Below are positions 21,601-28,800 of a DNA stretch of 32,115 bases, in pieces. The stretch's first letter is position 1. Each line of letters opens with the position of its first letter. The position numbers and the translations under genes are program-made. The notes below the pieces were generated by a model. The model was not told the origin of the DNA. It made no database searches and worked only from the letters and a program-made list of their open reading frames with translations. This stretch comes from a virus, in IMG/VR virus record IMGVR_UViG_3300021197_001230, positions 1 to 32,115 of that record; one strand, given 5' to 3'.

Positions 21601-21917
21601 CGTGTCAGTTTTTTTAGTTCCTTGTTGATTCCGATAATAGCGCTTCGTGCGTCTTCGATGAGTTTATGGGCGTCCAGTGCATCGCGCAGCACCCTGCTTA
21701 ATTCTTTGCCCTGTCGGTCATCGCCAACCGTTTTCGCATATTCTTTTTCAGCATCGGCAAGATACTCCGTAAGACCTTCAAACACGGTGATGTCCAAGTT
21801 GTCTAAGTCTTTTTCGGCGTCGTAAGCGTATTGGTATGCCGCATCTAGCATATCCATGTACTCGTTCATCGAGAGCGAGGCGTGGATTTCTGAGAATCTC
21901 TGTCTTGTAATCGTCAT
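21597..21917 (-). CDS. Coiled-coil array protein 3
   Basis: A 106-residue helical protein starting MTITRQRFSEIHASLSMNEY, with acidic helices (AAYQYAYDAEKDLDNLDITV, FEGLTEYLADAEKEYAKTVG) and a basic end (GINKELKKLTR). The phrase LDNLDITVFEGL is close to MENMDISGLDKVE of the next gene upstream (21914-22228), supporting common origin. It is coupled by ATGA on both sides. No domain recognised. Confidence 0.72.
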   Translation of the reverse strand: MTITRQRFSEIHASLSMNEYMDMLDAAYQYAYDAEKDLDNLDITVFEGLTEYLADAEKEYAKTVGDDRQGKELSRVLRDALDAHKLIEDARSAIIGINKELKKLTR

Positions 21918-22228
21918 ACGTTCATAAGTTTGTCGTCATCGAAAGAGCCGTCGAGCCTTCCGATTTCGCGGTTGCCTTTGTCAAAGACCTTGGCGAGGTT
22001 CAGCGTCGCCTCTCTCATGTCCGAAGCGATTTTCTCCCATTGACGAGCCTCTACCTTGTCGAGGCCGCTGATGTCCATGTTCTCCATGGCCTCATACGTC
22101 TTTTTCCATGAGCGAATCGCGTCGTTCAAAGAGGCGCTACCATCTTGCCATTCACGATACAAGTCCTTGGGGTGTACTTGCCTAAGCTCTGTTCGAAGGC
22201 TCGCTAGAAGTTTGTGGTCTATTTGCAT
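21914..22228 (-). CDS. Coiled-coil array protein 2
   Basis: A 104-residue helical protein starting MQIDHKLLASLRTELRQVHP, with SLNDAIRSWKKTYEAMENMD, then WEKIASDMREATLNLAKVFD and an acidic end (GSFDDDKLMNV). It shares the approximate size and helix-turn-helix-hairpin plan with the other array genes and the MENMDI phrase with array protein 3. It starts four bases after the previous stop. Function unknown. Confidence 0.72.
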   Translation of the reverse strand: MQIDHKLLASLRTELRQVHPKDLYREWQDGSASLNDAIRSWKKTYEAMENMDISGLDKVEARQWEKIASDMREATLNLAKVFDKGNREIGRLDGSFDDDKLMNV

Positions 22229-22232
22229 TGTG

Positions 22233-22568
22233 TTAGAGGTCTGTCATTTCACCCATCTTGCCCATGAACTCGTCGTGGATGTCCATGACGTTTTTCATTG
22301 CTCGCTGTATGTTCGTGAGTTCTTTATCCAAATCGCGGGTTAGGCCGTCTGCGGTTTTTTGAATGTCGCGCTTATAGTCAGGCGAACCTTCGATAGCCGC
22401 CTTTGCGATGTCTTCTATATGCAGGAACACGTCGCCCAGCAAAGAACCTGAAAGTTGCAAGTTGTTTTCGACGTCGTTGAACAGCCTGTCGGTCTTTTTC
22501 ACCAGCCCGCCGCTGAGGTGGGTTTGGCGCGGCTGTTGCGCCGCTAACTTTTGTAGTACGGTCTTCAT
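22233..22568 (-). CDS. Coiled-coil array protein 1, next to the holin
   Basis: A 111-residue protein starting MKTVLQKLAAQQPRQTHLSG at 22568, in an ATGA overlap with the holin stop; the open frame upstream is shadow of the holin gene. The first 30 residues are basic and Gln-rich, followed by helices (VENNLQLSGSLLGDVFLHIE, GLTRDLDKELTNIQRAMKNV) and the end MGKMGEMTDL. It is the first and most divergent member of the array. Contact with the holin or membrane is possible but not evident in sequence. Confidence 0.7.
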   Translation of the reverse strand: MKTVLQKLAAQQPRQTHLSGGLVKKTDRLFNDVENNLQLSGSLLGDVFLHIEDIAKAAIEGSPDYKRDIQKTADGLTRDLDKELTNIQRAMKNVMDIHDEFMGKMGEMTDL

Positions 22569-22987
22569 TTTCTTTTGATTTTTTCCACGCTTCTTAAGCC
22601 AAAATAGCCGCCTACCACCGAAGCCATTGCCACCTCCCACAATTGAAAATATCTTTTGGATAGTTCAAAAGTGCCAGTGCCGTCGGCCCAAGTGAAGAAC
22701 ACGAGGGATGCAATCACCAATAAAACGCTCAATGGGCGGATGTTTTTAGTTAGCCACGTAGTGTCGGCGTCTTTTGTCCATCTCTCCGTCACGGCGCTGT
22801 TTTCGTTCTGCACCGCAATGTCTATCCCTTCCCGCCTTTGTCGCGGCGTCAACATGTCGTCATTTAAAATCATTTTCTTGATAATCCCAAAAGCACCAGC
22901 GTCTGGGTCGGCGTCGCCAACCTGCGTCAGAATGCGTGGTGCAAAGCGCCTCAACCATCCCCCGATAGGTAGGTCTTTTATTGCCAT
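22565..22987 (-). CDS. Holin (GTA_holin_3TM-like)
   Basis: A 140-residue membrane protein of the type annotated as holin in Bacteroidota phages. A soluble N-terminal half (RRFAPRILTQVGDADPD) leads to the signature RWTKDADTTWLTKNIRPLSV at 69-88. Two hydrophobic helices follow at about 84-101 and 114-132, and the end GGYFGLRSVEKIKRK is also typical. Holins time the release of the amidase and the end of infection. The amidase lies elsewhere (7007-7420). The gene overlaps the phosphoesterase before it by ten bases and the first coiled-coil gene by four. Confidence 0.82.
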   Translation of the reverse strand: MAIKDLPIGGWLRRFAPRILTQVGDADPDAGAFGIIKKMILNDDMLTPRQRREGIDIAVQNENSAVTERWTKDADTTWLTKNIRPLSVLLVIASLVFFTWADGTGTFELSKRYFQLWEVAMASVVGGYFGLRSVEKIKRK

Positions 22988-23802
22988 GGTGTTGCTGCTG
23001 CTGAGAGTTCTCTTGTGGTGAGGTTCTTATCGACTTGCAACATGTAGCAGCCCATCGGTTTTGGTGGGCGACCGCGTTCCACGTGGAAATCCATGTATCC
23101 TCCGTCGTATTCCTCTTTATAACTAGGGGTGCGTATGTGCAGTACGTTTTTTAGAATGGGCTTCCATTTCCTGTTCAGCGATTCTATCGTGTGGTACATC
23201 GTGTACATCTCGTGGACGTGGCCCATCCAAATGCAATCCATGCCTTCGTGCATCGCCATACGGCGTTGGTTTTGTATCACGCCCTTGGTCACTGGTCCTC
23301 CTCCACCGCTACCGTGGAAGTACTTGATTTTATAGGTGTAGTCGCCCATCTTCAGAAGAATCCACCCGCCGTATCCGCCAGTCATCAGCTCGGTACCGTG
23401 GGTGGCATTGAACAAGTCCACGAATCTTTGCAGCGGGTCCGTTTCGCAGTTACGCACAATGCTGGTTTCGTGATTACCATAGCCGAACAGCCGCAAGATG
23501 CTCTTGTACGGCGCGAACCACTCGACAGCGCTCTTAATTACCGCATCCAAGTAGTTGTTGACGTTGTGCTCGGGTCGCACATTCTCCTTGCTGCGTCTCG
23601 GGTCGAATTTGCCCTGCATGAGGCAGAAAAAATCGCCGTTAATAAGCACAGGAATGTTCGCTTCCAGCGCTTTGTCTAGGTGAGCACGCAGTAATTCACG
23701 GTCGCAGTGTGGGTTGTCCCAGTGGATGTCGGACATGAGTAGCCACTGGCTGCTGTTTGCGTCGCTGTCCAGCCTGTGGACGTTCCTGTGAAGTTCAATC
23801 AT
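22978..23802 (-). CDS. Calcineurin-like metallophosphoesterase
   Basis: A 274-residue phosphoesterase with the complete metal-binding motif set in order: SDIHWD (24-29, Asp25 and His27), NGDFF (55-59), GYGNHE (107-112), HGSGGGG (163-169) and GHVHEMY (194-200). These residues bind a two-metal centre and cleave phosphoester bonds. A short internal segment around 65-80 (FDPRRSKENVRPEH) is basic. The fold is shared by DNA nucleases (SbcD/Mre11 type), cyclic nucleotide phosphodiesterases and protein phosphatases, so the substrate is open. It is late-region encoded, next to the holin. Degradation of host nucleic acid or signalling nucleotide is a guess. Confidence 0.9.
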   Translation of the reverse strand: MIELHRNVHRLDSDANSSQWLLMSDIHWDNPHCDRELLRAHLDKALEANIPVLINGDFFCLMQGKFDPRRSKENVRPEHNVNNYLDAVIKSAVEWFAPYKSILRLFGYGNHETSIVRNCETDPLQRFVDLFNATHGTELMTGGYGGWILLKMGDYTYKIKYFHGSGGGGPVTKGVIQNQRRMAMHEGMDCIWMGHVHEMYTMYHTIESLNRKWKPILKNVLHIRTPSYKEEYDGGYMDFHVERGRPPKPMGCYMLQVDKNLTTRELSAAATPWQ

Positions 23803-24007
23803 CTAAGTTTTTACGTGCTAATAATAGTTTAATCTCTTGAATCTCGTTATACAACTTGGACAACATATCTTGCACCTTGTTGTCGGCGGCCTCTAGTGCC
23901 TTGACACGAACGTGCAAGTGTCCTACTTCGCTGTGTAGTTTGACATAGATGCCCACCAGCGCTGCTGCGAGCATGACTGCCTCATACGTTGAAACGCCTA
24001 TCTCCAT
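23795..24007 (-). CDS. Small membrane-anchored coiled-coil protein
   Basis: A 70-residue protein with an N-terminal hydrophobic segment (YEAVMLAAALVGIYVKL, about residues 8-24) followed by heptad-like helix (VRVKALEAADNKVQDMLSKL, then NEIQEIKLLLARK). This plan resembles XhlA/hemolysin-type or spanin-like accessory lysis proteins. It overlaps the phosphoesterase by eight bases and lies one gene from the holin, which supports a lysis role by context. A 62-base A/T-rich gap lies upstream (24008-24069), in which I see no gene or terminator. Confidence 0.7.
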   Translation of the reverse strand: MEIGVSTYEAVMLAAALVGIYVKLHSEVGHLHVRVKALEAADNKVQDMLSKLYNEIQEIKLLLARKNLDD

Positions 24008-24069
24008 TTTTCTTTTTCTTCTTCAGCCATGCCTTCAGCCTGTGGACGTTTTTAACCCTTTTTTCGTTT

Positions 24070-24453
24070 TTAGTCTTCGAATTCGCCATTGTCTTTTGCT
24101 TTTTGGAATGCGTTGAACAGGTCTACATAGGCATTATCCGCTATGCTTCCTTGCTCCCACCTATCTTTTGCAGTATATCGACTGTCTATAAATCGCTTCA
24201 TTATTTTCACCACCTCTTTCTTGCTCTCGAACTCGTTAGACTTGTTTGCAACAAATCGCTTGATGGTTTTTTCCGCCATCCTGTACCAGTGTTCTACTTG
24301 GTCGTCTTCTTTCCCTGAACGCTCGATGGCTTTGGTCACCTTTAGCATTCGCTTTTGCACGGTAGCCAAGTCTTTTGCCACTACGTTTTTGCGAACTAAA
24401 GCAGTTCGTTTTTGGCGTAAACCTACGCGTAAGGTGTTAAGAGCCTGACCCAT
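24070..24453 (-). CDS. Hypothetical helical protein after the head-tail connector
   Basis: A 127-residue basic, helical protein beginning MGQALNTLRVGLRQKRTALV, with ATVQKRMLKVTKAIERSGKE and KEVVKIMKRFIDSRYTAKDR, ending in an acidic tail (FQKAKDNGEFED). It starts 17 bases inside the connector gene and is the last gene of the head block. A neck or head completion role is possible from position. I see no conserved domain. Confidence 0.62.
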   Translation of the reverse strand: MGQALNTLRVGLRQKRTALVRKNVVAKDLATVQKRMLKVTKAIERSGKEDDQVEHWYRMAEKTIKRFVANKSNEFESKKEVVKIMKRFIDSRYTAKDRWEQGSIADNAYVDLFNAFQKAKDNGEFED

Positions 24454-25024
24454 TGGAAAGAGGGAATATAGCGTTGTAATAGTTGCGAAGGTCGCGCAAG
24501 TTCGTTCTGCCCGAGATAGTCATGCCACTTTGGTAGTATGCGCTAGTTTCTGCTGGCATCTCCTCCTCGGTGGCCTTGGTGTACTCAGGGTAGAGATTCT
24601 GATTAAATAGCAAGTAGTCTATCATTCTCGTGGTGTAGAAGGCAGCATTTCCTCGTGCTCGTTCGATGTGCTTCGACATCTGCGCGGGGTCGAGTGCCTC
24701 CGAGCCTTCGGGCGCCCTCGTGAGCAAGCCACCAGCATCTATGTAGGTGTGCAGGTCTGGCAGCAATTCCACCACTGTCCACCACACCACCACCCTGCGG
24801 CAGTGTGTGTCTAACAGCAGTGTTTCGTTGGCGCTTGGAGAGGAGCCTGATAGAACCGCCAAGAGGCGGTCGTACAGTCTGGTGCCCAAGTAGGGCTGCA
24901 GATGCTTGTCTTGCGCAAGGATAATCGCGGGCACGATGCGGTCGTCATCTACCGCAAGGTTCACTTGCGTGATGCGGCGAACGTATTCGGGCGAAGCGAA
25001 CAGATGTATCTTTGGTATTGCCAT
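24437..25024 (-). CDS. Head-tail connector protein (DUF6712-like)
   Basis: A 195-residue protein typical of Bacteroidota phages, beginning MAIPKIHLFASPEYVRRITQ. The core VDDDRIVPAIILAQDKHLQP with YLGTRLYDRLLAVL matches the helical connector fold (gp6/gp15-like, DUF6712 as I recall). The C-terminus includes GRTNLRDLRNYYN. It would form the ring under the portal. It follows the portal gene directly (shared base 25024), as expected for a connector. Confidence comes from the core motif plus position. Confidence 0.8.
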   Translation of the reverse strand: MAIPKIHLFASPEYVRRITQVNLAVDDDRIVPAIILAQDKHLQPYLGTRLYDRLLAVLSGSSPSANETLLLDTHCRRVVVWWTVVELLPDLHTYIDAGGLLTRAPEGSEALDPAQMSKHIERARGNAAFYTTRMIDYLLFNQNLYPEYTKATEEEMPAETSAYYQSGMTISGRTNLRDLRNYYNAIFPLSNGSGS

Positions 25025-26658
25025 CAGAAGTTAGTCATTCCCATATCCCTTGGCGCGATTCCGACTTCTCTCTGTTCGTCGGCGATTTCGTTGGCGCGGC
25101 GCTCTTGGGCGTCTAGGTCGTTTAACAATGAACGCAGGTTGGAGTCGCTAATCTTGCGGCCAGTGCGCTTAAGATAAGTGCGACGTGTCCAAAAGTGGTA
25201 GCAATTAACACCTCCTTTGTGTAGCCAGATGTCGTGGCCCGAGGACATTTCTGCGATGGAGCCTCGCGCCTGTTCGATGTCTTCGCGCTTAAAGACTTTG
25301 TTTGCGCGCTTCATCAGTACGCAAAACTCGCGGCTATTGTCCTTTGGGTTGTCGCCGTCGTAAATGTATCGCACCTTGAACAGGGGCGTGTCGAATGTGC
25401 TGCCACCAGCGCTGTCAGGCACGATTTTCGCGAACTTCGTCAAGATGTCGCGCTTGTCTTCGAGTTCGTAGTCTACTGGTCTTTCGTCTACTAGTTCGTA
25501 TTCGCTTTCATCGACCTCTTCGCCTTTAGACAACAGCCACTCCAAATCGTATTTTGGTGTCGCTGAGTACTTCTGCTTCTCTTCCTTCGGCAAGAAGGGG
25601 CTAGCGCTTTCCATGCGAACGTCGCTAGGCATTCCTGCGTCGGACAGCAGGCGCTTGAAGGTGTTACACAACAACATCCGCGCTGGAGCTACCACCTGAC
25701 GGTCGAACAATTGACTCGCGATTTGCAGCTCCTCGGTATTGCCCAGCTCTCCAGCGGTTTTGACTCCAAACATCGCAGGACTCACCACGCGGTGGCCCAC
25801 CATGATTTTATCAGTCGTTTCGGTGCTTAGGAACTCGAACTGTTTGTCTGCGTCTGAAAGCGGAAACGGCTCGAAGTCTGGCTTGCGGTCGGGGTCGTCG
25901 CTGTAAGTGATAATGAACTTGCCCGCGTTTTGCGACCCTGACATCTGCATCTCGATGTCGCGGCGGATACGCTCCCTTTCCTCAATGGCTGGCTGTCCGT
26001 TCTTGAAAGCGATGTGGAACGAGGGGCTGAGTCCGTTCCTGATATTGTTGATGTGGAACTCGCTGATGCTCTTTTCCAATTCGACATAGTTGACAGAGCC
26101 GATGTAGTCGGGTTTGGGGTAGTACTGGCTCCCTACACTAAACGGTCGCACCACGAGTACCTGCAGGGGGTGCTCCTCTTTGTCGTCGACGTGAAACGAA
26201 CGAATCTTCTGCGGTGTGTGGTCAGGGTGGTGCGCTTCTTCCCAGTTCGTGCTGTAGTAATAGTGCCGCACACGCTCGTCGATGTCTTGCAGCCCGCTGC
26301 GCAGATTCTCGAAGGGTAGGTGGCGAACGTTGCTGATGGTAGAGCGGTCTAGGGACCATCTGACCTCCAAAGCAAACCCGCCTTGTATCTTAAGGTCGAG
26401 CGCGCATTTTGGCAGTTCCTCGCCAGAGTTCCATTCGGAAAGCTTTGTAATCACAGAGGTATTGGCGCTCAACAGGCCAGTACCCGCGAACATCTGCGCA
26501 ATGGTGTTGCACAGGGCGCCGTGTGTGGCGCTGCTGTTGTAAAGGCCGACTAGGTACTGCGGATAGAGGTTGTCTTCTCCGTATTGCACATACCCATCGG
26601 GCAATTCGTACTCTTCGTAAGAACGCTCGACATACTTGGCCAGATTTAGTAGTTCCAT
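25024..26658 (-). CDS. Portal protein
   Basis: A 544-residue portal, the dodecameric ring through which DNA enters and leaves the capsid. Family features include the N-terminal YGEDNLYPQYLVGLYNSSAT, a hub with SQYYPKPDYIGSVNYVELEK and ISEFHINNIRNGLSPSFHI, and the stem/crown part SQLFDRQVVAPARMLLCNTF. The C-terminal 110 residues (FKVRYIYDGDN, FCVLMKRANKVFKREDIEQA and the GGVNCYHFWTRRTYLKR motif) form an extra domain frequent in Bacteroidota phage portals. The ATG shares a base with the previous stop (TAATG). Unusually it lies after the capsid and tail tube genes and far from terminase. Confidence 0.9.
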   Translation of the reverse strand: MELLNLAKYVERSYEEYELPDGYVQYGEDNLYPQYLVGLYNSSATHGALCNTIAQMFAGTGLLSANTSVITKLSEWNSGEELPKCALDLKIQGGFALEVRWSLDRSTISNVRHLPFENLRSGLQDIDERVRHYYYSTNWEEAHHPDHTPQKIRSFHVDDKEEHPLQVLVVRPFSVGSQYYPKPDYIGSVNYVELEKSISEFHINNIRNGLSPSFHIAFKNGQPAIEERERIRRDIEMQMSGSQNAGKFIITYSDDPDRKPDFEPFPLSDADKQFEFLSTETTDKIMVGHRVVSPAMFGVKTAGELGNTEELQIASQLFDRQVVAPARMLLCNTFKRLLSDAGMPSDVRMESASPFLPKEEKQKYSATPKYDLEWLLSKGEEVDESEYELVDERPVDYELEDKRDILTKFAKIVPDSAGGSTFDTPLFKVRYIYDGDNPKDNSREFCVLMKRANKVFKREDIEQARGSIAEMSSGHDIWLHKGGVNCYHFWTRRTYLKRTGRKISDSNLRSLLNDLDAQERRANEIADEQREVGIAPRDMGMTNF

Positions 26659-27128
26659 TAATTAATGACGATTGTGGGCACGCCGATGGTGGCGCTATCC
26701 GTTGGCGTGTTGATGAAGTCCACGTATTCTTGATTCTTCACGAACAAAAGCGTGCTGCCTATCTTCTCTGTTACGGTGACTACAGTGGTACCATCAGAGG
26801 CGAGGAGCGTTTGATGCGTAAGGCTGTCAACAGTGATTGCCGTATGCCTGTAGAGTTCAACGTCGTAGTACCCTTCTTTCAAAAGCGTGTACACTTCTAG
26901 GTTGCCCATGGCGCAAAGGCGCGAGTTCGTGGTGTCCCAGCGCGGCGTCTGCCTGTCCGCTTCATCGAGATAATGCGAAGCTGTCCAAAAGAAATCGGTG
27001 CCCGTGCGGCTAACGAACTTTGCCACGGTGTACTTTAATTCGTCTTTGTGCGTGTTCCGAAATTGATGCATCGTGAACAAGTCGACAGTAATCTTGTCGG
27101 TGGCGTTGTTGTTAGTGAAGTAGAGCAT
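26658..27128 (-). CDS. Beta-rich structural protein of unknown role
   Basis: A 156-residue protein starting MLYFTNNNATDKITVDLFTM. It is rich in strands (DELKYTVAKFVSRTGTDFFW, NLEVYTLLKEGYYDVELYRH, TVVTVTEKIGSTLLFVKNQE) and ends TIGVPTIVIN. I start it at 27128 because the 20 codons upstream in frame read through an intrinsic terminator and mimic a signal peptide. Lying between tail tube and portal, it is probably a minor virion or head completion protein. No family is recognised. Confidence 0.68.
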   Translation of the reverse strand: MLYFTNNNATDKITVDLFTMHQFRNTHKDELKYTVAKFVSRTGTDFFWTASHYLDEADRQTPRWDTTNSRLCAMGNLEVYTLLKEGYYDVELYRHTAITVDSLTHQTLLASDGTTVVTVTEKIGSTLLFVKNQEYVDFINTPTDSATIGVPTIVIN

Positions 27129-27130
27129 CC

Positions 27131-27177
27131 ATACAAAAAAACAAAAAAGGGCCGCAGCTTTAACACTACGACCCTTT
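27131..27177 (-). terminator. Strong Rho-independent terminator after the tail tube gene
   Basis: On the minus strand, arms at 27166-27177 and 27146-27157 pair over 12 bases without mismatch (two G-U pairs). The loop is eight bases (27158-27165), followed by a T-rich tract broken only by one G. It lies 22 bases after the tail tube stop and should separate the very abundant capsid and tube messages from the low-copy portal genes. Confidence 0.85.
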
Positions 27178-27198
27178 CCAATCATCAACTCCTATCTA

Positions 27199-27765
27199 TT
27201 ACGTAATAGTAAACGATGCGGTCAATCCGTCAAGTGGATAGTTGGCTGTTCCGACTCCTGATGTCGCGGCGAGGAATGGCGCGGGGAATGTTTCACGGCC
27301 TTCGAACGTCATGGTAGTGCCGTTCAATTCACCGAATCCTGCTCCTGTCTGGAATGAACCACCCACCATTTCCATTCCGTTTCCAAATCCAGCGGCAATA
27401 ACATTGTCGTTATTGTCGTGAATGAGCAAAGTGGAACGCGTTTTGGCTAGTGCGTCGATAAGCGTCTGCGTCGCGACGTCGATTTTATGCAAAGTGAACT
27501 CCAGCGACATACTGTAAGAGTATGTGCCGTTGTCCAATGAGCCTTCCACCGACTGCGTGAATCCGCCAGCACCCCGAAGGATATCCAGCCTGTACGCCTT
27601 TCCGCTTGAAACGGCAGTAGTTGAAATCGCGTTGCTTGCACGAGTGCAATTCGAATCATCCAACAATAACACCACATCTGAGGAAGTAGTAACGACGTAT
27701 ACCGCTTTGATACCACCAATGGCATCGCGGTCTTGTAGGGCGCGCCCTGCTGTGATAGTTGCCAT
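27199..27765 (-). CDS. Major tail tube protein
   Basis: A 188-residue protein with the form of Bacteroidota siphovirus tail tube proteins. The pattern GTYSYSMSLEFTLHKIDVAT is followed by a long helix region (QTLIDALAKTRSTLL), then IHDNNDNVIAAGFGNGMEMV, the motif GSFQTGAGFGELNGTTMTFE and GRETFPAPFLA. Tube subunits stack into rings around the tape measure. It follows the capsid gene by ten bases and is closed by a strong terminator, which fits a product needed in many copies. Its place next to the capsid rather than beside the tape measure is unusual. A decoration protein is the alternative. Confidence 0.72.
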   Translation of the reverse strand: MATITAGRALQDRDAIGGIKAVYVVTTSSDVVLLLDDSNCTRASNAISTTAVSSGKAYRLDILRGAGGFTQSVEGSLDNGTYSYSMSLEFTLHKIDVATQTLIDALAKTRSTLLIHDNNDNVIAAGFGNGMEMVGGSFQTGAGFGELNGTTMTFEGRETFPAPFLAATSGVGTANYPLDGLTASFTIT

Positions 27766-27775
27766 CTTTTATCTA

Positions 27776-28795
27776 TTATGTGGTAGCGTAACGTGAAACC
27801 AAAGAGCAGTCGCCTGCAACTCCGACCTGAGTACCACCAGTGAAGCGGTAAGCGATACGAACGTTGTCAGAACCGTCTTGGCCTGTCATGTCGATGAACA
27901 CTGCGCTGTTGTGGTCGCTCTTCAAATCTGTGCCGAAGAACAAGTTGTCGGGGCGTGCTGCCACTACTGCGTCGTTTGACATCCCTGGGCAAACGTGGAG
28001 TTGGTATCCCAAGTAGTTGTTGTTGATGTCAGTAGCGTAGTTAAACCCTGGGTGAGTTCCTGCAGACACCAACTTGCGGTAGTAGATGTAGTAAGACTTA
28101 GGACTCATGTAAATCTTCACTTCTTGGTCGCCCTGCAAAGCAGAGGGCAAAGCGTCGATGCACGTGTCCAAGTTCGTCAAGATGTTGCTAGTAGAGAACA
28201 CGGCGCCTGAGCCTTCGCCCTGTGTGTTAGAGCCGCCATCAGAGATGCGCTGCAACAATCCTGTGAAGTGGTTGTTATCAAACGTGTCAGTCAAGCTATC
28301 GCCAACAACAGCACCTGAATCACTACCGTCTGCGGCTGCGGAAACCAAGTCGTTGGTAGAACCTCCTGCAGAGTCCCACGTGCCACCTTTCCACACGTTG
28401 TCCTCCATGGACTCGCCAATCTTAGATGCGACGTGGAGCAGAAGGTACTGCTGGAACTCGGGTGGGAGCTGGTCGTTAATGAAGCCACGGCCAGTGTTGA
28501 GTGCTTCCCAGTCAGCGCGGAAATCCTTCTTGCATAGCTGCAAGTTAGACATCAGCTCGGTGGGTTCGAGCACGACCTCCGAAAGGTCAATAACTCCAGC
28601 AGGCGTGAAATCACAAGCGGCTGCTTGTACGATGCCAGCGGTGTCCAGCTTGCGCAGCACCTCGCGGTATTTAACGTTTTCCTTAACGGTAACGCGGCCC
28701 TCGCCGATGGTCGGCGCGGACTTAATTGCAGCAGCGATATACGGGCGAGCGAGTTCGCCAGCATACGTTTTGCTATTTGAGAGTGTAGTTGCCAT
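27776..28795 (-). CDS. Major capsid protein (HK97 fold)
   Basis: A 339-residue capsid protein. Features seen are an N-terminal arm (LSNSKTYAGELARPYIAAAI), an acidic-Cys segment (VQAAACDFTPAGVIDLSEVV) and CKKDFRADWEALNTGRGFIN. The P-domain helix is rich in QQYLLLHVASKIGESMEDN. The A-domain part includes EVKIYMSPKSYYIYYRKLVS and NNNYLGYQLHVCPGM. This order (scaffold, capsid, then a structural gene) is the common phage order. It lies six bases after the scaffold stop and ten before the tube gene, with expression presumably high. The four cysteines could permit cross-links, though none is shown. Confidence 0.92.
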   Translation of the reverse strand: MATTLSNSKTYAGELARPYIAAAIKSAPTIGEGRVTVKENVKYREVLRKLDTAGIVQAAACDFTPAGVIDLSEVVLEPTELMSNLQLCKKDFRADWEALNTGRGFINDQLPPEFQQYLLLHVASKIGESMEDNVWKGGTWDSAGGSTNDLVSAAADGSDSGAVVGDSLTDTFDNNHFTGLLQRISDGGSNTQGEGSGAVFSTSNILTNLDTCIDALPSALQGDQEVKIYMSPKSYYIYYRKLVSAGTHPGFNYATDINNNYLGYQLHVCPGMSNDAVVAARPDNLFFGTDLKSDHNSAVFIDMTGQDGSDNVRIAYRFTGGTQVGVAGDCSLVSRYATT

Positions 28796-28800
28796 TGTTC

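Noticed and set aside
19760-22568. WXG100/ESAT-6-like secretion substrates
   Set aside because: Size and helical hairpin shape are similar, but the W-x-G turn and C-terminal secretion motif are missing.
27129-27188. Signal peptide on the gene at 26658-27128
   Set aside because: The hydrophobic stretch is the in-frame reading of a strong terminator hairpin and its T tract.
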